In this document: piece by piece, positions 46,169 through 54,881 of the stretch
How the letters are laid out: each line of letters begins with the position of its first letter
How positions within the stretch are numbered: the first letter of the stretch is position 1
Origin: Curtobacterium sp. MCLR17_036
GTDB lineage: Bacteria; Actinomycetota; Actinomycetes; Actinomycetales; Microbacteriaceae
Length of the DNA: 64,000 bases
Direction: 5' to 3'
Assembly (NCBI RefSeq): GCF_003234445.2
Contig: NZ_CP126269.1
Coordinates: 1,054,001 to 1,118,000, forward strand
Program-made: the position numbers and the translations under genes
Notes under the pieces: generated by a model
Database searches by the model: none
Told to the model about the DNA's origin: nothing
The model's input: the letters and a program-made list of their open reading frames with translations, nothing else

Positions 46169-47121
46169 CCATCACCACCAGGAAGCCCACCGGCAGACCG
46201 TCATGGCCGCTGCTCCTCGCCGCCGGCGGGGAAGGCGCCGGGAAGTCGTTCCTCGCCGCGCAGGCATCCGCCTCCGACCTCATCGGCCGCACCCTGTGGA
46301 TCGGCCACGGCGAGCAGGACCCCGACGAGTACGCCCTCATCCCCGGCGCCGACTTCGACATCGTCGAGTACGACGGCACCATCACCGGTCTCCGCCGCAT
46401 CGTCCGCGACGCCGCCGCCGAACCGAAGGGCGACAAGCCCACCCTCCTCGTCATCGACTCCGGCACGAAGGTGTGGGACACGATCAGCGAGAACGCGCAG
46501 CTCGACGCGAACCAGCGCGCCACCCGCAACGGCCGCGGCGCCGGCGGGGACGCGACGATCGGCGTCGACATCTGGAACAAGCACAAGGCCCACTGGCGCG
46601 ACATCGTCGACACGCTTCGACTTCACGACGGCCCAGCGGTCATCACCGCCCGGTACGAGGAAGTCGCCGCGATGGGCCGGGACCCACGCACCGGGCGCAC
46701 CGCACCCACCGGCGAGAAGGTGTGGAAGGTCAAGGCCGAGAAGGGCCTCCCGTACGACGTCGACGCCGTCATCCACATGCCCGCCCGCGGCCAGTACACA
46801 CTCTCCAAGGTGCGGTCCGTGCGGCTGCAGCTCGACGAGCCGAAGGACTGGCCCGGGTTCACGATGGACGCGTTCTGGCGGGCCCTCGGACTCGCCGACG
46901 TGGAGACCGGCCGCTCCCAGTACGCCACCCCCGTCGCCGAGGAGACCACCGAAGCTGACGAGTCCGGCCGCGACTGGGACGCCGAGCTCACCGCCGCCGG
47001 CGCCGACCGCGGCCAGCTGTCGAAACTCGGCGTCGAAGCGAAGGCCGCGCACGCCGCCCCGGAGACGCTCGAGCGGATCCGCGCCGCGTACCGCGCCACA
47101 AACGAGGGGGCAGCCTCGTGA
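46165..47121 (+). CDS. RecA-like AAA ATPase (Sak4-type recombination ATPase)
   Basis: 318 residues. Walker A GGEGAGKSF near residue 22, Walker B PTLLVIDSGTKVWD near residue 95, and TARYEEVAAMG as a sensor-like block. This layout fits the phage RecA-fold annealing-type ATPases (Sak4 group) that take the place of RecT or Erf. C-terminal 60 residues are acidic. Paired with the upstream exonuclease and RusA. Confidence 0.72.
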   Translation: MTITTRKPTGRPSWPLLLAAGGEGAGKSFLAAQASASDLIGRTLWIGHGEQDPDEYALIPGADFDIVEYDGTITGLRRIVRDAAAEPKGDKPTLLVIDSGTKVWDTISENAQLDANQRATRNGRGAGGDATIGVDIWNKHKAHWRDIVDTLRLHDGPAVITARYEEVAAMGRDPRTGRTAPTGEKVWKVKAEKGLPYDVDAVIHMPARGQYTLSKVRSVRLQLDEPKDWPGFTMDAFWRALGLADVETGRSQYATPVAEETTEADESGRDWDAELTAAGADRGQLSKLGVEAKAAHAAPETLERIRAAYRATNEGAAS

Positions 47122-47534
47122 CCGATCAGCTGCCCCCGCCCCTGCCCGGCCTCGACACGGTGGAGACCGGCCGGTGGACGCTGCACCTCCCCTGGGAGGC
47201 ACCGCCGCTGACCGCGAACCAGCGGATGCACCACATGGCCCGCCACCGCAACGTGAAGGCCGTCCGCACCGCCTCCGCCATGCTCGCGGCCAACGCACGC
47301 ATCCCCGAGCTCCCCGCCTGCCGGGTCACGCTCACCTGGTTTGTGAAGACGAAGCACCGCCGCGACGCCGACAACATCGTCCCCACCCTCAAGGCACTCT
47401 GCGACGGACTCGTCGACGCCGGCGTCGTCCCCGACGACACCCCCGACCTGATGGCGAAGCTCATGCCCGTCATCGGCTACCGGCCGGAGAAGCCGCAGAC
47501 GCTCGAGCTGCTCATCGAAGCGGTGCCGGCATGA
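47118..47534 (+). CDS. RusA-family Holliday-junction resolvase
   Basis: 138 residues, GTG start. RRDADNIVPTLKALCDGLVDAGVVPDD is the RusA core with the catalytic Asp residues. N-terminal APPLTANQRMHHMARHRNVKAVRT is also typical of the family. It resolves four-way junctions during phage recombination. Confidence 0.88.
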   Translation: MTDQLPPPLPGLDTVETGRWTLHLPWEAPPLTANQRMHHMARHRNVKAVRTASAMLAANARIPELPACRVTLTWFVKTKHRRDADNIVPTLKALCDGLVDAGVVPDDTPDLMAKLMPVIGYRPEKPQTLELLIEAVPA

Positions 47535-47719
47535 GCGGCCGACCGATCACCACCCGCACCCGCATGCAGATCGCCGCCGCGCTCATCGCCGGCCGCCGTG
47601 AGGGACACGTCGCAGCCGAGTTCGGCGTCGCTCGCGCGTCCGTGCAGAGGATCCGCGACGAACGCGGGCTCACCCCAAACCACGGCCGCGGACGACCCAG
47701 CAGGAAGGAGCAGCGATGA
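47531..47719 (+). CDS. Small helix-turn-helix protein
   Basis: 62 residues. RTRMQIAAALIAGRREGHVAAEFGVARASVQRIRDERG is a resolvase/transposase-type HTH. Likely a DNA-binding regulator. Confidence 0.6.
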   Translation: MSGRPITTRTRMQIAAALIAGRREGHVAAEFGVARASVQRIRDERGLTPNHGRGRPSRKEQR

Positions 47720-48036
47720 AGCTCTACATCGCTGGCCCGATGACCGGGGTCCCCGAGTTCAACTACCCAGCGTTCCGCACCGCTGAGTCGGACCTACGGG
47801 CGCTCGGATACGACGTGCTGAACCCGATCACCGCCGAGCAGCACAACACGACGGGCAAGCCGCAGTCCTGGGAATGGTACATGCGGCACGCGCTCCGCAT
47901 GGTTGTCGCGTCCGATGGCGTCTCCCTGCTGCCGGGGTGGTCGATGTCACGCGGTGCGCAGCTGGAACACCATGTCGCCACCCAGCTCGGCCTCGATGTG
48001 CGACCCCACCTGAACTGGATTGAGGACGCCGCATGA
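47716..48036 (+). CDS. DUF4406 (nucleoside deoxyribosyltransferase-like) protein
   Basis: 106 residues. MKLYIAGPMTGVPEFNYPAFRTAESDLRALGYDVLNP is the DUF4406 start, and LLPGWSMSRGAQLEHHVATQLGL the typical end (Rossmann-like, related to nucleoside 2-deoxyribosyltransferases). Common in phages; activity mostly untested. Confidence 0.82.
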   Translation: MKLYIAGPMTGVPEFNYPAFRTAESDLRALGYDVLNPITAEQHNTTGKPQSWEWYMRHALRMVVASDGVSLLPGWSMSRGAQLEHHVATQLGLDVRPHLNWIEDAA

Positions 48037-48215
48037 GCTCCGTCGAGCCAGGCGACTGGATGGTCGCGAAGGCGAACCCGTCCGCGTACCTCGAAGTCGC
48101 CGAGGTCACCCGGGAAGGCGGCATCGAGTACATGAAGGTGCGCACCGGCCAGCAGGAGCAGCAGGTGTCGAAGCGGTACCTGCTCGCCTGCTGGCAGCAC
48201 TTGGAGGAGACGTGA
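48033..48215 (+). CDS. Small phage protein
   Basis: 60 residues, beta-rich (PGDWMVAKANPSAYLEVAEV, then VRTGQQEQQVSKRYLLA). No family recognised. Overlaps both neighbours. Confidence 0.55.
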   Translation: MSSVEPGDWMVAKANPSAYLEVAEVTREGGIEYMKVRTGQQEQQVSKRYLLACWQHLEET

Positions 48216-48613
48216 TCGGCCCGAAGTCGCCGGCGCCGTCTCCGGTGCAGGAGCGGCGGGCTTACGAGATCGCGTCGGAACGTGACGAGCACCGGTGCCA
48301 GAAGTGCCACCGCGGGCCCGTGCACCGAGACCACCGGAAGAATCGGTCGCAGGGCGGCCTGACAGCCGCGTCGAACCTGCTGCTGCTGTGTCCCACGGAT
48401 CACCGTTGGAAGACGGAGCACCCGCAGGAAGCGATCGCCCGCGGTTGGGCGGTTCCCGGATGGGCGGACCCGACCGTGTGGCCCACCCGCCGGTACTTCC
48501 GCACCGACCGGGGCACGTACCGGGCTGGGTGGGCGGTCCTCGACGACGTCGGGGGTGTGCACGAGATCAGCGCCGACGAGGCGCGAAGACGAATGGAAGG
48601 AGGTGACAGCTGA
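48212..48613 (+). CDS. HNH endonuclease
   Basis: 133 residues, GTG start. HNH core: RCQKCHRGPVHRDHRKNRSQGG then LLLLCPTDHRWKTEHP, with the two CxxC-like halves and the H-N-H residues. C-terminal half is a Trp-rich module of unknown role. One of three or four HNH proteins in this prophage. Confidence 0.8.
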   Translation: MIGPKSPAPSPVQERRAYEIASERDEHRCQKCHRGPVHRDHRKNRSQGGLTAASNLLLLCPTDHRWKTEHPQEAIARGWAVPGWADPTVWPTRRYFRTDRGTYRAGWAVLDDVGGVHEISADEARRRMEGGDS

Positions 48614-49413
48614 TGCCGTGGATGAAGGTGGACGACGGGCTGCACGCGACGCGGAAGGTGGTGCGGATCCCGCGCCGGCGGCGCATGGCGGCGATGGGGC
48701 TGTGGATCATCGCGGCGTCGTGGAGTGCCGCGAACCTGACCGACGGGTGCCTCGACGAGCACGAAGTAGACGAGCTCGGCGGAACCTCGGAGCAAGCTCA
48801 GTGGCTTGTCGACGCTGGACTGTGGGAACGGACCGAGAGTGGGTACCGGTTCCACGACTGGGCCGACTACCAGCCCACCCGAGCCGAGGTGCTGGCGAAG
48901 CGCAAGGACGAGGCCGAACGCAAGCGGATCGCACGGTCGCGTCCGCGCGGACAACGTGCGGACTCCGACCGGACGGACGACGGACGGCGCGCGGACACAG
49001 ATGGGACTCCGCCCGGACAACAGGCGGAGTCCGAACACCCCGACCCGACCCGGCCCGACCCGACCCCCTCTCCTAACGGAGAGAAGACCCCACCGCGCAA
49101 GCGCGGCACACGGCTGGACGCCTCATGGCAGCCGTCCTCGGAGCTCATCGCTCAGATGCAGTCCGAGTGCCCAGCCGTCGACCTCCGCGCCGAGCACCTG
49201 GTGTTCGTCGACTACTGGATCGGCGTCTCCGGGCAGAGGGGTGTGAAGGCCGACTGGGACGGGACCTGGCGGAACTGGATGCGCCGCAAGCGAGACGACA
49301 CCGCGTCTCGCGACAAGCCGCGGGCGACGGCGGCGCAGCGGAACCTCACCGTCGTCGAACGGTTCGCAGCACGCGAGCAGGAGCAGTACCCGAGCGCCTT
49401 GGAGGGCATGTGA
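48613..49413 (+). CDS. Phage replication initiator/replisome organiser-like protein
   Basis: 266 residues. N-terminal winged-helix-like domain (WMKVDDGLHATRKVV...MGLWIIAASWSAANLTDGCL...LVDAGLWERTESGYRFHDWADY) as in phage replication proteins; a charged linker; and a C-terminal DnaT-like part (LVFVDYWIGVSGQRGVKADWDGTWRNWMRRK). It would load the host helicase on phage DNA. The next gene may be its partner. Confidence 0.7.
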   Translation: MPWMKVDDGLHATRKVVRIPRRRRMAAMGLWIIAASWSAANLTDGCLDEHEVDELGGTSEQAQWLVDAGLWERTESGYRFHDWADYQPTRAEVLAKRKDEAERKRIARSRPRGQRADSDRTDDGRRADTDGTPPGQQAESEHPDPTRPDPTPSPNGEKTPPRKRGTRLDASWQPSSELIAQMQSECPAVDLRAEHLVFVDYWIGVSGQRGVKADWDGTWRNWMRRKRDDTASRDKPRATAAQRNLTVVERFAAREQEQYPSALEGM

Positions 49414-49775
49414 ACCAGACAGAAGTCGCGAAGCTGCTCACCGTGGCGTCCGCGATCGACAATCGCACCGTGGCCGACGAGCAGGTCATCGCCTGGCACG
49501 CAGCACTTCGGCACCTCCCGTACGACGTCGCGCAGGAAGCGCTCGTGCGGCACTTCCGGGACTCGACGGAGTACCTGCTGCCCGGCCACATCTCGAAGCA
49601 GGCGCGCGTCATCCGGGGTGAGCAGGACCGGGAGGCGCGGATCCGCCGGCAGTTGGAACCGCCGAAGCCGATCGTCCTCGACCGGCCGGCGCTCGAGGCG
49701 GAGACGGCGCAGTGGACGGAGTTCTACCGGAAGCACCCGGAGCAGCGGGCCATCGACGCGGGGAGGGCGCCGTGA
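49410..49775 (+). CDS. Phage protein, likely replication-associated
   Basis: 121 residues, GTG start. Helical (LLTVASAIDNRTVADEQVIAWHAALRHLPYDVAQEALVRHF); the pattern YDVAQEALVRHFRDS...YLLPGHI is common in actinophage genes downstream of the replication initiator. No activity known. Confidence 0.6.
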   Translation: MNQTEVAKLLTVASAIDNRTVADEQVIAWHAALRHLPYDVAQEALVRHFRDSTEYLLPGHISKQARVIRGEQDREARIRRQLEPPKPIVLDRPALEAETAQWTEFYRKHPEQRAIDAGRAP

Positions 49776-50059
49776 GCGTCCGCGTGCAGCTCGAAGTCCC
49801 GGAGCGAGCCCTGTTCGCCCTCACCGACATGGCGGAAGCGGCGGGGATGACCGTCGCCGAGTATGCCCTCGCCGCCGCCCTCACGGTCGCCGGGGTCACG
49901 GAGAAGCGGGAGAGCACGATCAGCCGCCTCCACAGCCTCGGCATGACCGACGCGCAGATCGCACGTCACCTGAACACCACGAACGCAGCAGTCGCGCGGA
50001 AGCGCCGGCAGCTCGGATTGCCCGCGAACCACGCGGGCACGGAAGGACACGCAGCATGA
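49772..50059 (+). CDS. Small DNA-binding protein candidate
   Basis: 95 residues, GTG start. First half resembles a ribbon-helix-helix ([37 protein letters not shown]), second half an HTH ([38 protein letters not shown]). Two DNA-binding motifs in one small protein suggest a regulator. Confidence 0.6.
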   Translation: MSVRVQLEVPERALFALTDMAEAAGMTVAEYALAAALTVAGVTEKRESTISRLHSLGMTDAQIARHLNTTNAAVARKRRQLGLPANHAGTEGHAA

Positions 50060-50337
50060 GCAAGCACACGCCATACGTCGAAGAGACCGTCGCCGCCGAC
50101 TGCATCTACGGCGATTGCGAGCACGAGGGGCCATTCGACGACTGCCCGCACATCCCGAAGGTGCTCTGCCAGGGATGCATGGACACGGAGTTCGCGGAGC
50201 GCGAGGACGAACCGACAGCGATCGAGTGGCCCTGCGTCTACGCGACCCGGCGAGGTCAGGTCGACGACGACTTGAAGGCTCGGCTCCTCGCCGAGCACGC
50301 CACCAGCAAGACCAACGCCGAGGAGGCATCCGCATGA
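50056..50337 (+). CDS. Cys-rich phage protein
   Basis: 93 residues; cysteines in [25 protein letters not shown]. Possible zinc site. Function unknown. ATGA overlap with ssb. Confidence 0.5.
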   Translation: MSKHTPYVEETVAADCIYGDCEHEGPFDDCPHIPKVLCQGCMDTEFAEREDEPTAIEWPCVYATRRGQVDDDLKARLLAEHATSKTNAEEASA

Positions 50338-50831
50338 GCGGCGAGACCGTCATCACCGTCGTCGGCAACCTGACCGCCGACCCCGAGCTCCGGTACACGC
50401 AGTCCGGCCTGGCAGTCGCGAACTTCACGATCGCGTCGACCCCGCGCACGTTCGACAAGCAGACGAACGAGTGGAAGGACGACGACGCCCTGTTCCTCCG
50501 AGCATCCGTGTGGCGTGAAGTCGCGGAGCATGTCGCCGGGTCGCTGACGAAGGGCGCACGCGTCATCGCGCAGGGCCGTCTGCGTCAGCGCTCGTACCAG
50601 GACCGTGAGGGTCAGCAGCGCACCAGCATCGAGCTCGAGGTCGACGAGATCGGCCCGTCGCTCCGCTACGCGACCGCGCAGGTCACCCGAGCGCAGGGGC
50701 AGGGCGGCCGTGGAGCCGCGGCGCCGGCGGGCAACCAGCCGTCCAGCGCGTGGAACACCCCGCAGGCGGGCGCACAGCAGCAGGACACGTGGAGCCCGAA
50801 CGGCTCCTTCGACGACGAAACCCCGTTCTGA
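50334..50831 (+). CDS. ssb: Single-stranded DNA-binding protein
   Basis: 165 residues. OB-fold: [31 protein letters not shown], then [36 protein letters not shown]; Gly/Gln-rich linker; acidic tail ending DDETPF, the SSB C-terminal peptide that recruits partners. Phage-encoded version. Confidence 0.93.
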   Translation: MSGETVITVVGNLTADPELRYTQSGLAVANFTIASTPRTFDKQTNEWKDDDALFLRASVWREVAEHVAGSLTKGARVIAQGRLRQRSYQDREGQQRTSIELEVDEIGPSLRYATAQVTRAQGQGGRGAAAPAGNQPSSAWNTPQAGAQQQDTWSPNGSFDDETPF

Positions 50832-50845
50832 GCAGGAGGACGACG

Positions 50846-51367
50846 ATGACCGAACAACAGGCCCAGCGCCGCACGAAGCGCCGATACGCCCACGAGCTCT
50901 ACCCCGAAGGCGGCGAGTGGGAGGTGCGACCGCTCACCGTCGAGGTGCCGTACCTGTTCGCCCGAGCAACGGGGTTCGAGGTGGACGGCACCGGCTGGTA
51001 CGACCTCCTCAACGGCAGCGACGACGACAAGCGCAAGGTTGGGGACCGCATGGTCCTGCTCGTCAACGCACGTCGGATAGCGTTCCTCGCCGACGCAATG
51101 GCACAGGGGCTGACCGGCGACGACGCCTGGGCCTGGGCGGAGGAGCACGCACGGGAGGAGTCCGGCGAACTCGTGTGGGAGCGCGCCGAGCACTACGGCG
51201 TCCGTCCGCAGGCGATCAAGCCTTACTCGTGCGGCCCCGAGCCGGACCACCACGACCACTACACGAACCAGGAGCACCGCCACGGCATCGTCACCCGCGT
51301 CGACGGGACCGAGACTGCCTGCCCCATCTGCACCGAACCGATCCCCGCCGAGGAGGCGACCCGATGA
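50846..51367 (+). CDS. Phage protein of unknown function
   Basis: 173 residues, ATG after AGCAGGAGG. N-terminal part has no recognised family; C-terminal region has histidines (HHDHYTNQEHRHG) and a final CPICTE pair, so zinc binding is possible. Confidence 0.5.
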   Translation: MTEQQAQRRTKRRYAHELYPEGGEWEVRPLTVEVPYLFARATGFEVDGTGWYDLLNGSDDDKRKVGDRMVLLVNARRIAFLADAMAQGLTGDDAWAWAEEHAREESGELVWERAEHYGVRPQAIKPYSCGPEPDHHDHYTNQEHRHGIVTRVDGTETACPICTEPIPAEEATR

Positions 51368-52077
51368 CCGACACCACCATCCCCACCGTCGAGGTCGACG
51401 AGGAGACCAGCCTCGCGCTCGCGTCCGCCCGGGCCCGCCGCCGGCTCATCGAAGCGTCCGGCCTCGTCGCGTACATCCGCACCCTCGTCGTCCCCGCGCT
51501 CGGCGGCGCGAAGGACGGCATGCCGCGGGCCGCGTCGAAGGAACCGCCCGCCCCCATGCACGTCGATGCTGCCGACGACTCCGACAGCGTGTACGCGCAG
51601 CTCGTCAACTGGGTCGACTGCTGGGCGGAGAGACTCGACGCCCGCCCGCCGGCGACCCTCACCGCGGTGTGGCGCAACAGCCACGACGTGCAAGGGTTCC
51701 GCCCGTCCGTCACCCCGCCCGGCGCCGGGCAGCTCGTCGGCTACCTGACGACGTGGCTCCTCATCCGCCACGACGACATCGCCCGCCACTCGTACGGCCG
51801 CGCCTACTTCGACGACGTCGCCGACATCATCCACCGCGCCCGAGGGAAGTATCCGCGGGCACCCCGCGGTGACCGGCACGTCCTCCCCCGGCCGTGCCCC
51901 GTCTGCGACCGCCACGCGCTCGGCGCGGAATGGCAGTCGGAGGACGTCGCCGACTTCGTGCTCCGCTGCGACGTCTGCGGCCACGAAGAACCCGCCACCG
52001 ACCACCTGAAGCAGTCCCGGGTCCGGCACCTGATCCGCGACCTCCGCGAAGAACACGCAGCAGGAGCAGCAGCATGA
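51364..52077 (+). CDS. Phage protein with C-terminal zinc ribbon
   Basis: 237 residues. N-terminal helical part, then RPCPVCDRHALGAEW...VLRCDVCGHEEP, a four-cysteine ribbon (residues about 180-215). Similar proteins sit in the replication region of actinophages without assigned role. Confidence 0.55.
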   Translation: MTDTTIPTVEVDEETSLALASARARRRLIEASGLVAYIRTLVVPALGGAKDGMPRAASKEPPAPMHVDAADDSDSVYAQLVNWVDCWAERLDARPPATLTAVWRNSHDVQGFRPSVTPPGAGQLVGYLTTWLLIRHDDIARHSYGRAYFDDVADIIHRARGKYPRAPRGDRHVLPRPCPVCDRHALGAEWQSEDVADFVLRCDVCGHEEPATDHLKQSRVRHLIRDLREEHAAGAAA

Positions 52078-52592
52078 CCGAGGAGCAGTACCACGTGATT
52101 GCGGACGCAACCATGAATGACCTTCGGGCGGGTGACCTCGCAGTCGTCCGAGTCGCAGAGAGCTACGAAGATGGCGCATGGTCCGCCGAACCGGGAGTCG
52201 TCCGCATCGAGCGCCCGGTGCCGACCACCGACGAGCCGGTGCACGACGCGACACCGGAAGAAATCGCTGAGTCACTGCTGCCGCCGTGTGGCTTCGACAC
52301 TGAGGCGTACGCGCAAGCGCACAACGACGGGTACGACACCGCAGTGGCTCAGGAACTGCAGGACCACCCAGTCGCGTTCGCAGCTGCGCTCCGAGCGGCC
52401 GCCGACCGGATCGAGCAGGAGCAGCCAGACCCGCATCCGCCGACGCGCGAGCAAATCGCGGAGGCTGTCTCTGCAGAATGGGACAGGACCGGCTCCCTTC
52501 TGCTTCCACTTCCGGAGGACCGGGTGGAAGAACTGCGCGATCGCACTGTCGACGCCGTGCTCGCCCTGATCCAGGACGGAGCCGACCGGTGA
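52074..52592 (+). CDS. Phage protein of unknown function
   Basis: 172 residues, acidic, low similarity to known families. Helical middle (HPVAFAAALRAAADRIEQEQ). Overlaps both neighbours by four bases. Confidence 0.5.
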   Translation: MTEEQYHVIADATMNDLRAGDLAVVRVAESYEDGAWSAEPGVVRIERPVPTTDEPVHDATPEEIAESLLPPCGFDTEAYAQAHNDGYDTAVAQELQDHPVAFAAALRAAADRIEQEQPDPHPPTREQIAEAVSAEWDRTGSLLLPLPEDRVEELRDRTVDAVLALIQDGADR

Positions 52593-53020
52593 GCGCGAGG
52601 ATCGATGCCGCCGCAGGAAGGCTGCTCGGAGTCTCGCGGGCAAGCGACACCGACAAGGGTCTAGCGAAGGACTTGCGCATCGTGCTCGACGCCCTGACCG
52701 TGGCGCAGGGCATCGCCGCGCTCTCACAGCCGACCCCGACCGCCAAGCCGACTGGTCCACACCCCGGTGAGCTGGATTCGGAGTTCATCGAACGGCACCG
52801 AAGCGCCGCCCCGCCGAGCATCGCCGACATGGTGCCGGGGACGACGTTCCGGATGCGCCGGAACAACGACAGTGTCTGGCACTTGTGGTGCTGGACGGGG
52901 CGGGCGCTCATGCGCATTGGAGCCCACGTCACCGTCCAAGGGGCGATCGGTGAGATGGACATCGACCCATCCACAATCCGCGACGTCACGCCGCCGGCAG
53001 GAGGTGCAGATGCCGGATGA
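52589..53020 (+). CDS. Phage protein of unknown function
   Basis: 143 residues, GTG start. N-terminal helical part; C-terminal VPGTTFRMRRNNDSVWHLWCW reads like a small beta barrel. No family recognised. Confidence 0.5.
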   Translation: MSARIDAAAGRLLGVSRASDTDKGLAKDLRIVLDALTVAQGIAALSQPTPTAKPTGPHPGELDSEFIERHRSAAPPSIADMVPGTTFRMRRNNDSVWHLWCWTGRALMRIGAHVTVQGAIGEMDIDPSTIRDVTPPAGGADAG

Positions 53021-53207
53021 CACCTGGTGGACGAAGCAGCAGGCGTGCCGGCACCTCGGGATCAGCGCCCGCCAGTTCGAGTACTACGTCGCCGACGGCA
53101 TGCCTGTCGTGAAGATCGGCCGCCAGGTCCACGTCCGCCGCACCATCATCCAAGCCGAGTACCGGACCCGACGACTCCGACAGAAAGGAACCCGCGCCAC
53201 GCCGTGA
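53010..53207 (+). CDS. Helix-turn-helix (excisionase-like) protein
   Basis: 65 residues. TWWTKQQACRHLGISARQFEYYVADGMPVVKIGRQVHVRRTIIQAEY is a MerR/excisionase-type HTH. It ends the early transcription run, 80 bases before a terminator. Confidence 0.7.
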   Translation: MPDDTWWTKQQACRHLGISARQFEYYVADGMPVVKIGRQVHVRRTIIQAEYRTRRLRQKGTRATP

Positions 53208-53286
53208 TCCGCATGCTGGCGCGCACTTCGCTGAACCTGTTACGCTTGCGCTCAGCGAACCCGACCGCACTACCGCGGAACGGAAC

Positions 53287-53320
53287 CGAAGGCCCCCAAT
53301 CATCGCATCGGGGGCCTTCG
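53287..53320. terminator. Terminator between convergent prophage genes
   Basis: CGAAGGCCCCC (53287-53297) and GGGGGCCTTCG (53310-53320), 11-bp stem and 12-base loop. It closes the early plus-strand operon and faces the minus-strand pair 53330-53762. An inverted repeat TTCGCTGA/TCAGCGAA lies just before it at 53227-53263. Confidence 0.8.
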
Positions 53321-53329
53321 TCGTTGGTG

Positions 53330-53578
53330 CTACCGCCCCGACTGGACGTCCATGTCGGTGAGGATGTCGCGCACGGTCACCCCGATCTGCCCAACGGCCT
53401 CGACCAGGTGCGCGCTCAGGATCTTCATGTCCGTGAGAGCCTGCCACTCTGGAGTGTCCTGGTTCACCTCCCCGAACCTCGCCCTCCACTGCTCCTCGTG
53501 CTGGCCCACCTGCTGTGTGATGGCGCCCAGCTTCCCGATCGCTTCGTTCACGGCCTGCGCCTCGTTCCTGTAGTTCAT
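53330..53578 (-). CDS. Small coiled-coil protein on the minus strand
   Basis: 82 residues, helical (EAQAVNEAIGKLGAITQQVGQHEEQWRARFGEV...LSAHLVEAVGQIGVTVRDIL). Minus strand within a plus-strand operon region. No family recognised. Confidence 0.6.
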   Translation of the reverse strand: MNYRNEAQAVNEAIGKLGAITQQVGQHEEQWRARFGEVNQDTPEWQALTDMKILSAHLVEAVGQIGVTVRDILTDMDVQSGR

Positions 53579-53588
53579 GCGCCGGAAC

Positions 53589-53762
53589 CTACACAGCGAA
53601 GCGCCCCTTCACCACTACTTCCTCGTGCCCGCCGACACGCACCTGACACCGCACCTGCCGCCAGTCACGCCAAGGGCACCGACCAGCCGCACCGCGACCT
53701 ACACGCCACGGCGCGAGCACGAGGAACACCACCAGGCCGAGACCCCCGAGGGAAGCCGCCAT
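53589..53762 (-). CDS. Small membrane protein on the minus strand
   Basis: 57 residues, not longer: N-terminal helix AASLGGLGLVVFLVLAPWRVG, then a basic part with WRDWRQVRCQVRVGGHEEVVV. Ten bases upstream of the 82-residue gene on the same strand, so the two form a minus-strand pair. Codon pattern is G/C-rich in the third position. Start and reality are uncertain. Confidence 0.4.
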   Translation of the reverse strand: MAASLGGLGLVVFLVLAPWRVGRGAAGRCPWRDWRQVRCQVRVGGHEEVVVKGRFAV

Positions 53763-53814
53763 GGCACGCGGACCCCGGACGAGGACGGCCGACCACGTCG
53801 AAAGGGGCGGCACC

Positions 53815-53937
53815 GTGGACGACACCGACCTCACCGCGCACCGCACCCGATCGAACGTGAAGCCGGAACCGACACCACTCGCCGCACTCGCTCAAGCAGT
53901 CGACGACGTGTACGACGCACTCGAAGACAGGAGCTGA
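53815..53937 (+). CDS. Very small phage protein
   Basis: 40 residues from GTG 53815, with AAAGGGG before it; a start at ATG 53761 would overlap the start of the minus-strand gene. C-terminus PLAALAQAVDDVYDALEDRS is helical and acidic. Confidence 0.45.
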   Translation: MDDTDLTAHRTRSNVKPEPTPLAALAQAVDDVYDALEDRS

Positions 53938-53939
53938 CC

Positions 53940-54101
53940 GTGAAGCTCTCCGAACTCCGTGCCCTCCTCATCGCCTCCGGCCTCAAGAGCACCGCCGAGA
54001 TCGACCGGTTCGACGTGAAGCGCGCAGCCGGGGCGGTGATCGGCGTCGACGTGATGTTCACCGACGGCACCGTCACCTACCTGCCCACCCCCACCGAGTA
54101 G
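53940..54101 (+). CDS. Small phage protein
   Basis: 53 residues, GTG start two bases after the previous stop. LRALLIASGLKSTAEIDRFDVKRAAGAVIGVDVMFTDGTVTYLP. No family recognised. Confidence 0.5.
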   Translation: MKLSELRALLIASGLKSTAEIDRFDVKRAAGAVIGVDVMFTDGTVTYLPTPTE

Positions 54102-54107
54102 GCCCCA

Positions 54108-54139
54108 GGGTGTTCCACCCCACCCCAGTCGGAACACCC
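54108..54139. terminator. Hairpin between small gene and HNH gene
   Basis: GGGTGTTCC (54108-54116) and GGAACACCC (54131-54139), 9-bp stem with a C-rich 14-base loop. May be a terminator or a start-proximal regulatory fold for the HNH gene. Confidence 0.45.
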
Positions 54140-54168
54140 ACCCCGTCCTGCACCCCAGGGGGTCACGC

Positions 54169-54483
54169 ATGACCGCCCGCCCCAACGTGCGCCGCGCCAA
54201 CGGCAGCCGCCGCACCGCACTCCGCAAGCGTGTTCTCGCGAGAGACACACACTGCTGGCTGTGCAAGGAACCCGTCGACCAGACGTTGCCGCCAACACTG
54301 CCACTCAGCCCCGAAGTGCACGAGATCATCCCCGTCTCCCGAGGCGGCTCACCCTACGAGGTGAGCAACTGCACGCTCACGCATCGAGCCTGCAACCAGT
54401 GGATCGGGAACCGCACACCCGACGAGCTCGCCCGGGACAGCAGGCCCAAGCCCAGCGCCATCCGCACCGGCTTCGACTGGTGA
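54169..54483 (+). CDS. HNH endonuclease near the packaging genes
   Basis: 104 residues. HNH core: HCWLCKEPVDQTL, EVHEIIPVSRGGSPYEVSNCTLTHRACNQWIG. In HK97-type phages an HNH protein next to the terminase works with it at cos cleavage; position here agrees. Confidence 0.85.
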   Translation: MTARPNVRRANGSRRTALRKRVLARDTHCWLCKEPVDQTLPPTLPLSPEVHEIIPVSRGGSPYEVSNCTLTHRACNQWIGNRTPDELARDSRPKPSAIRTGFDW

Positions 54484-54881
54484 GCGCAGGCGAGGCAGCA
54501 GCGGCACCGCAACGCGCGGTGCTCACTCACCTCACCTCGATCAGTGGTTCGCACTGAGGGACCGCAACAGCAGTGACGACCGGTCGACCCTCGGCCAACT
54601 CACCGCGGTCGACGCCAGCTGACACGAAGCGCCGAGCGGCACGATCACACCGCCGCCGGCAAGGACCAGGGGGTACCCCCTCCCCCTCTCGCCCGGCCCT
54701 CCCAGAGGTATAGGGCCAATCCCTCCCCGCCATTTTTTCCACCACGCCCCAAAAGCACCGTGGGGGCCGTCCAGCGCCGGTGAGACCGCCGATCGGGGTC
54801 GGCTTGAGCCTCGGAGAGGTTGGCCGGCGCCAAGTCGAGAGATTGCCGCTGGCGTCGAAATCCGTATCAAGAGAGGTGACG
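54484..54881. other. Gene-free stretch, possible cos region
   Basis: About 400 bases between two HNH genes. It holds GGGGGTACCCCCTCCCCCTC (54669-54688), then CCCAGAGGTATAGGGCC, a T-run in CCATTTTTTCC (54729-54739) and CCGTGGGGGCC. No gene is convincing. Its place upstream of the terminase genes, base composition unlike the coding flanks and the HNH neighbours fit a packaging (cos) site. Confidence 0.4.

Noticed and set aside
53577..53939. Longer start for the 53-residue gene at 53940
   Set aside because: The upstream part of the frame is low-complexity Arg/Thr/Pro text and overlaps other small genes; GTG 53940 follows the previous stop directly.
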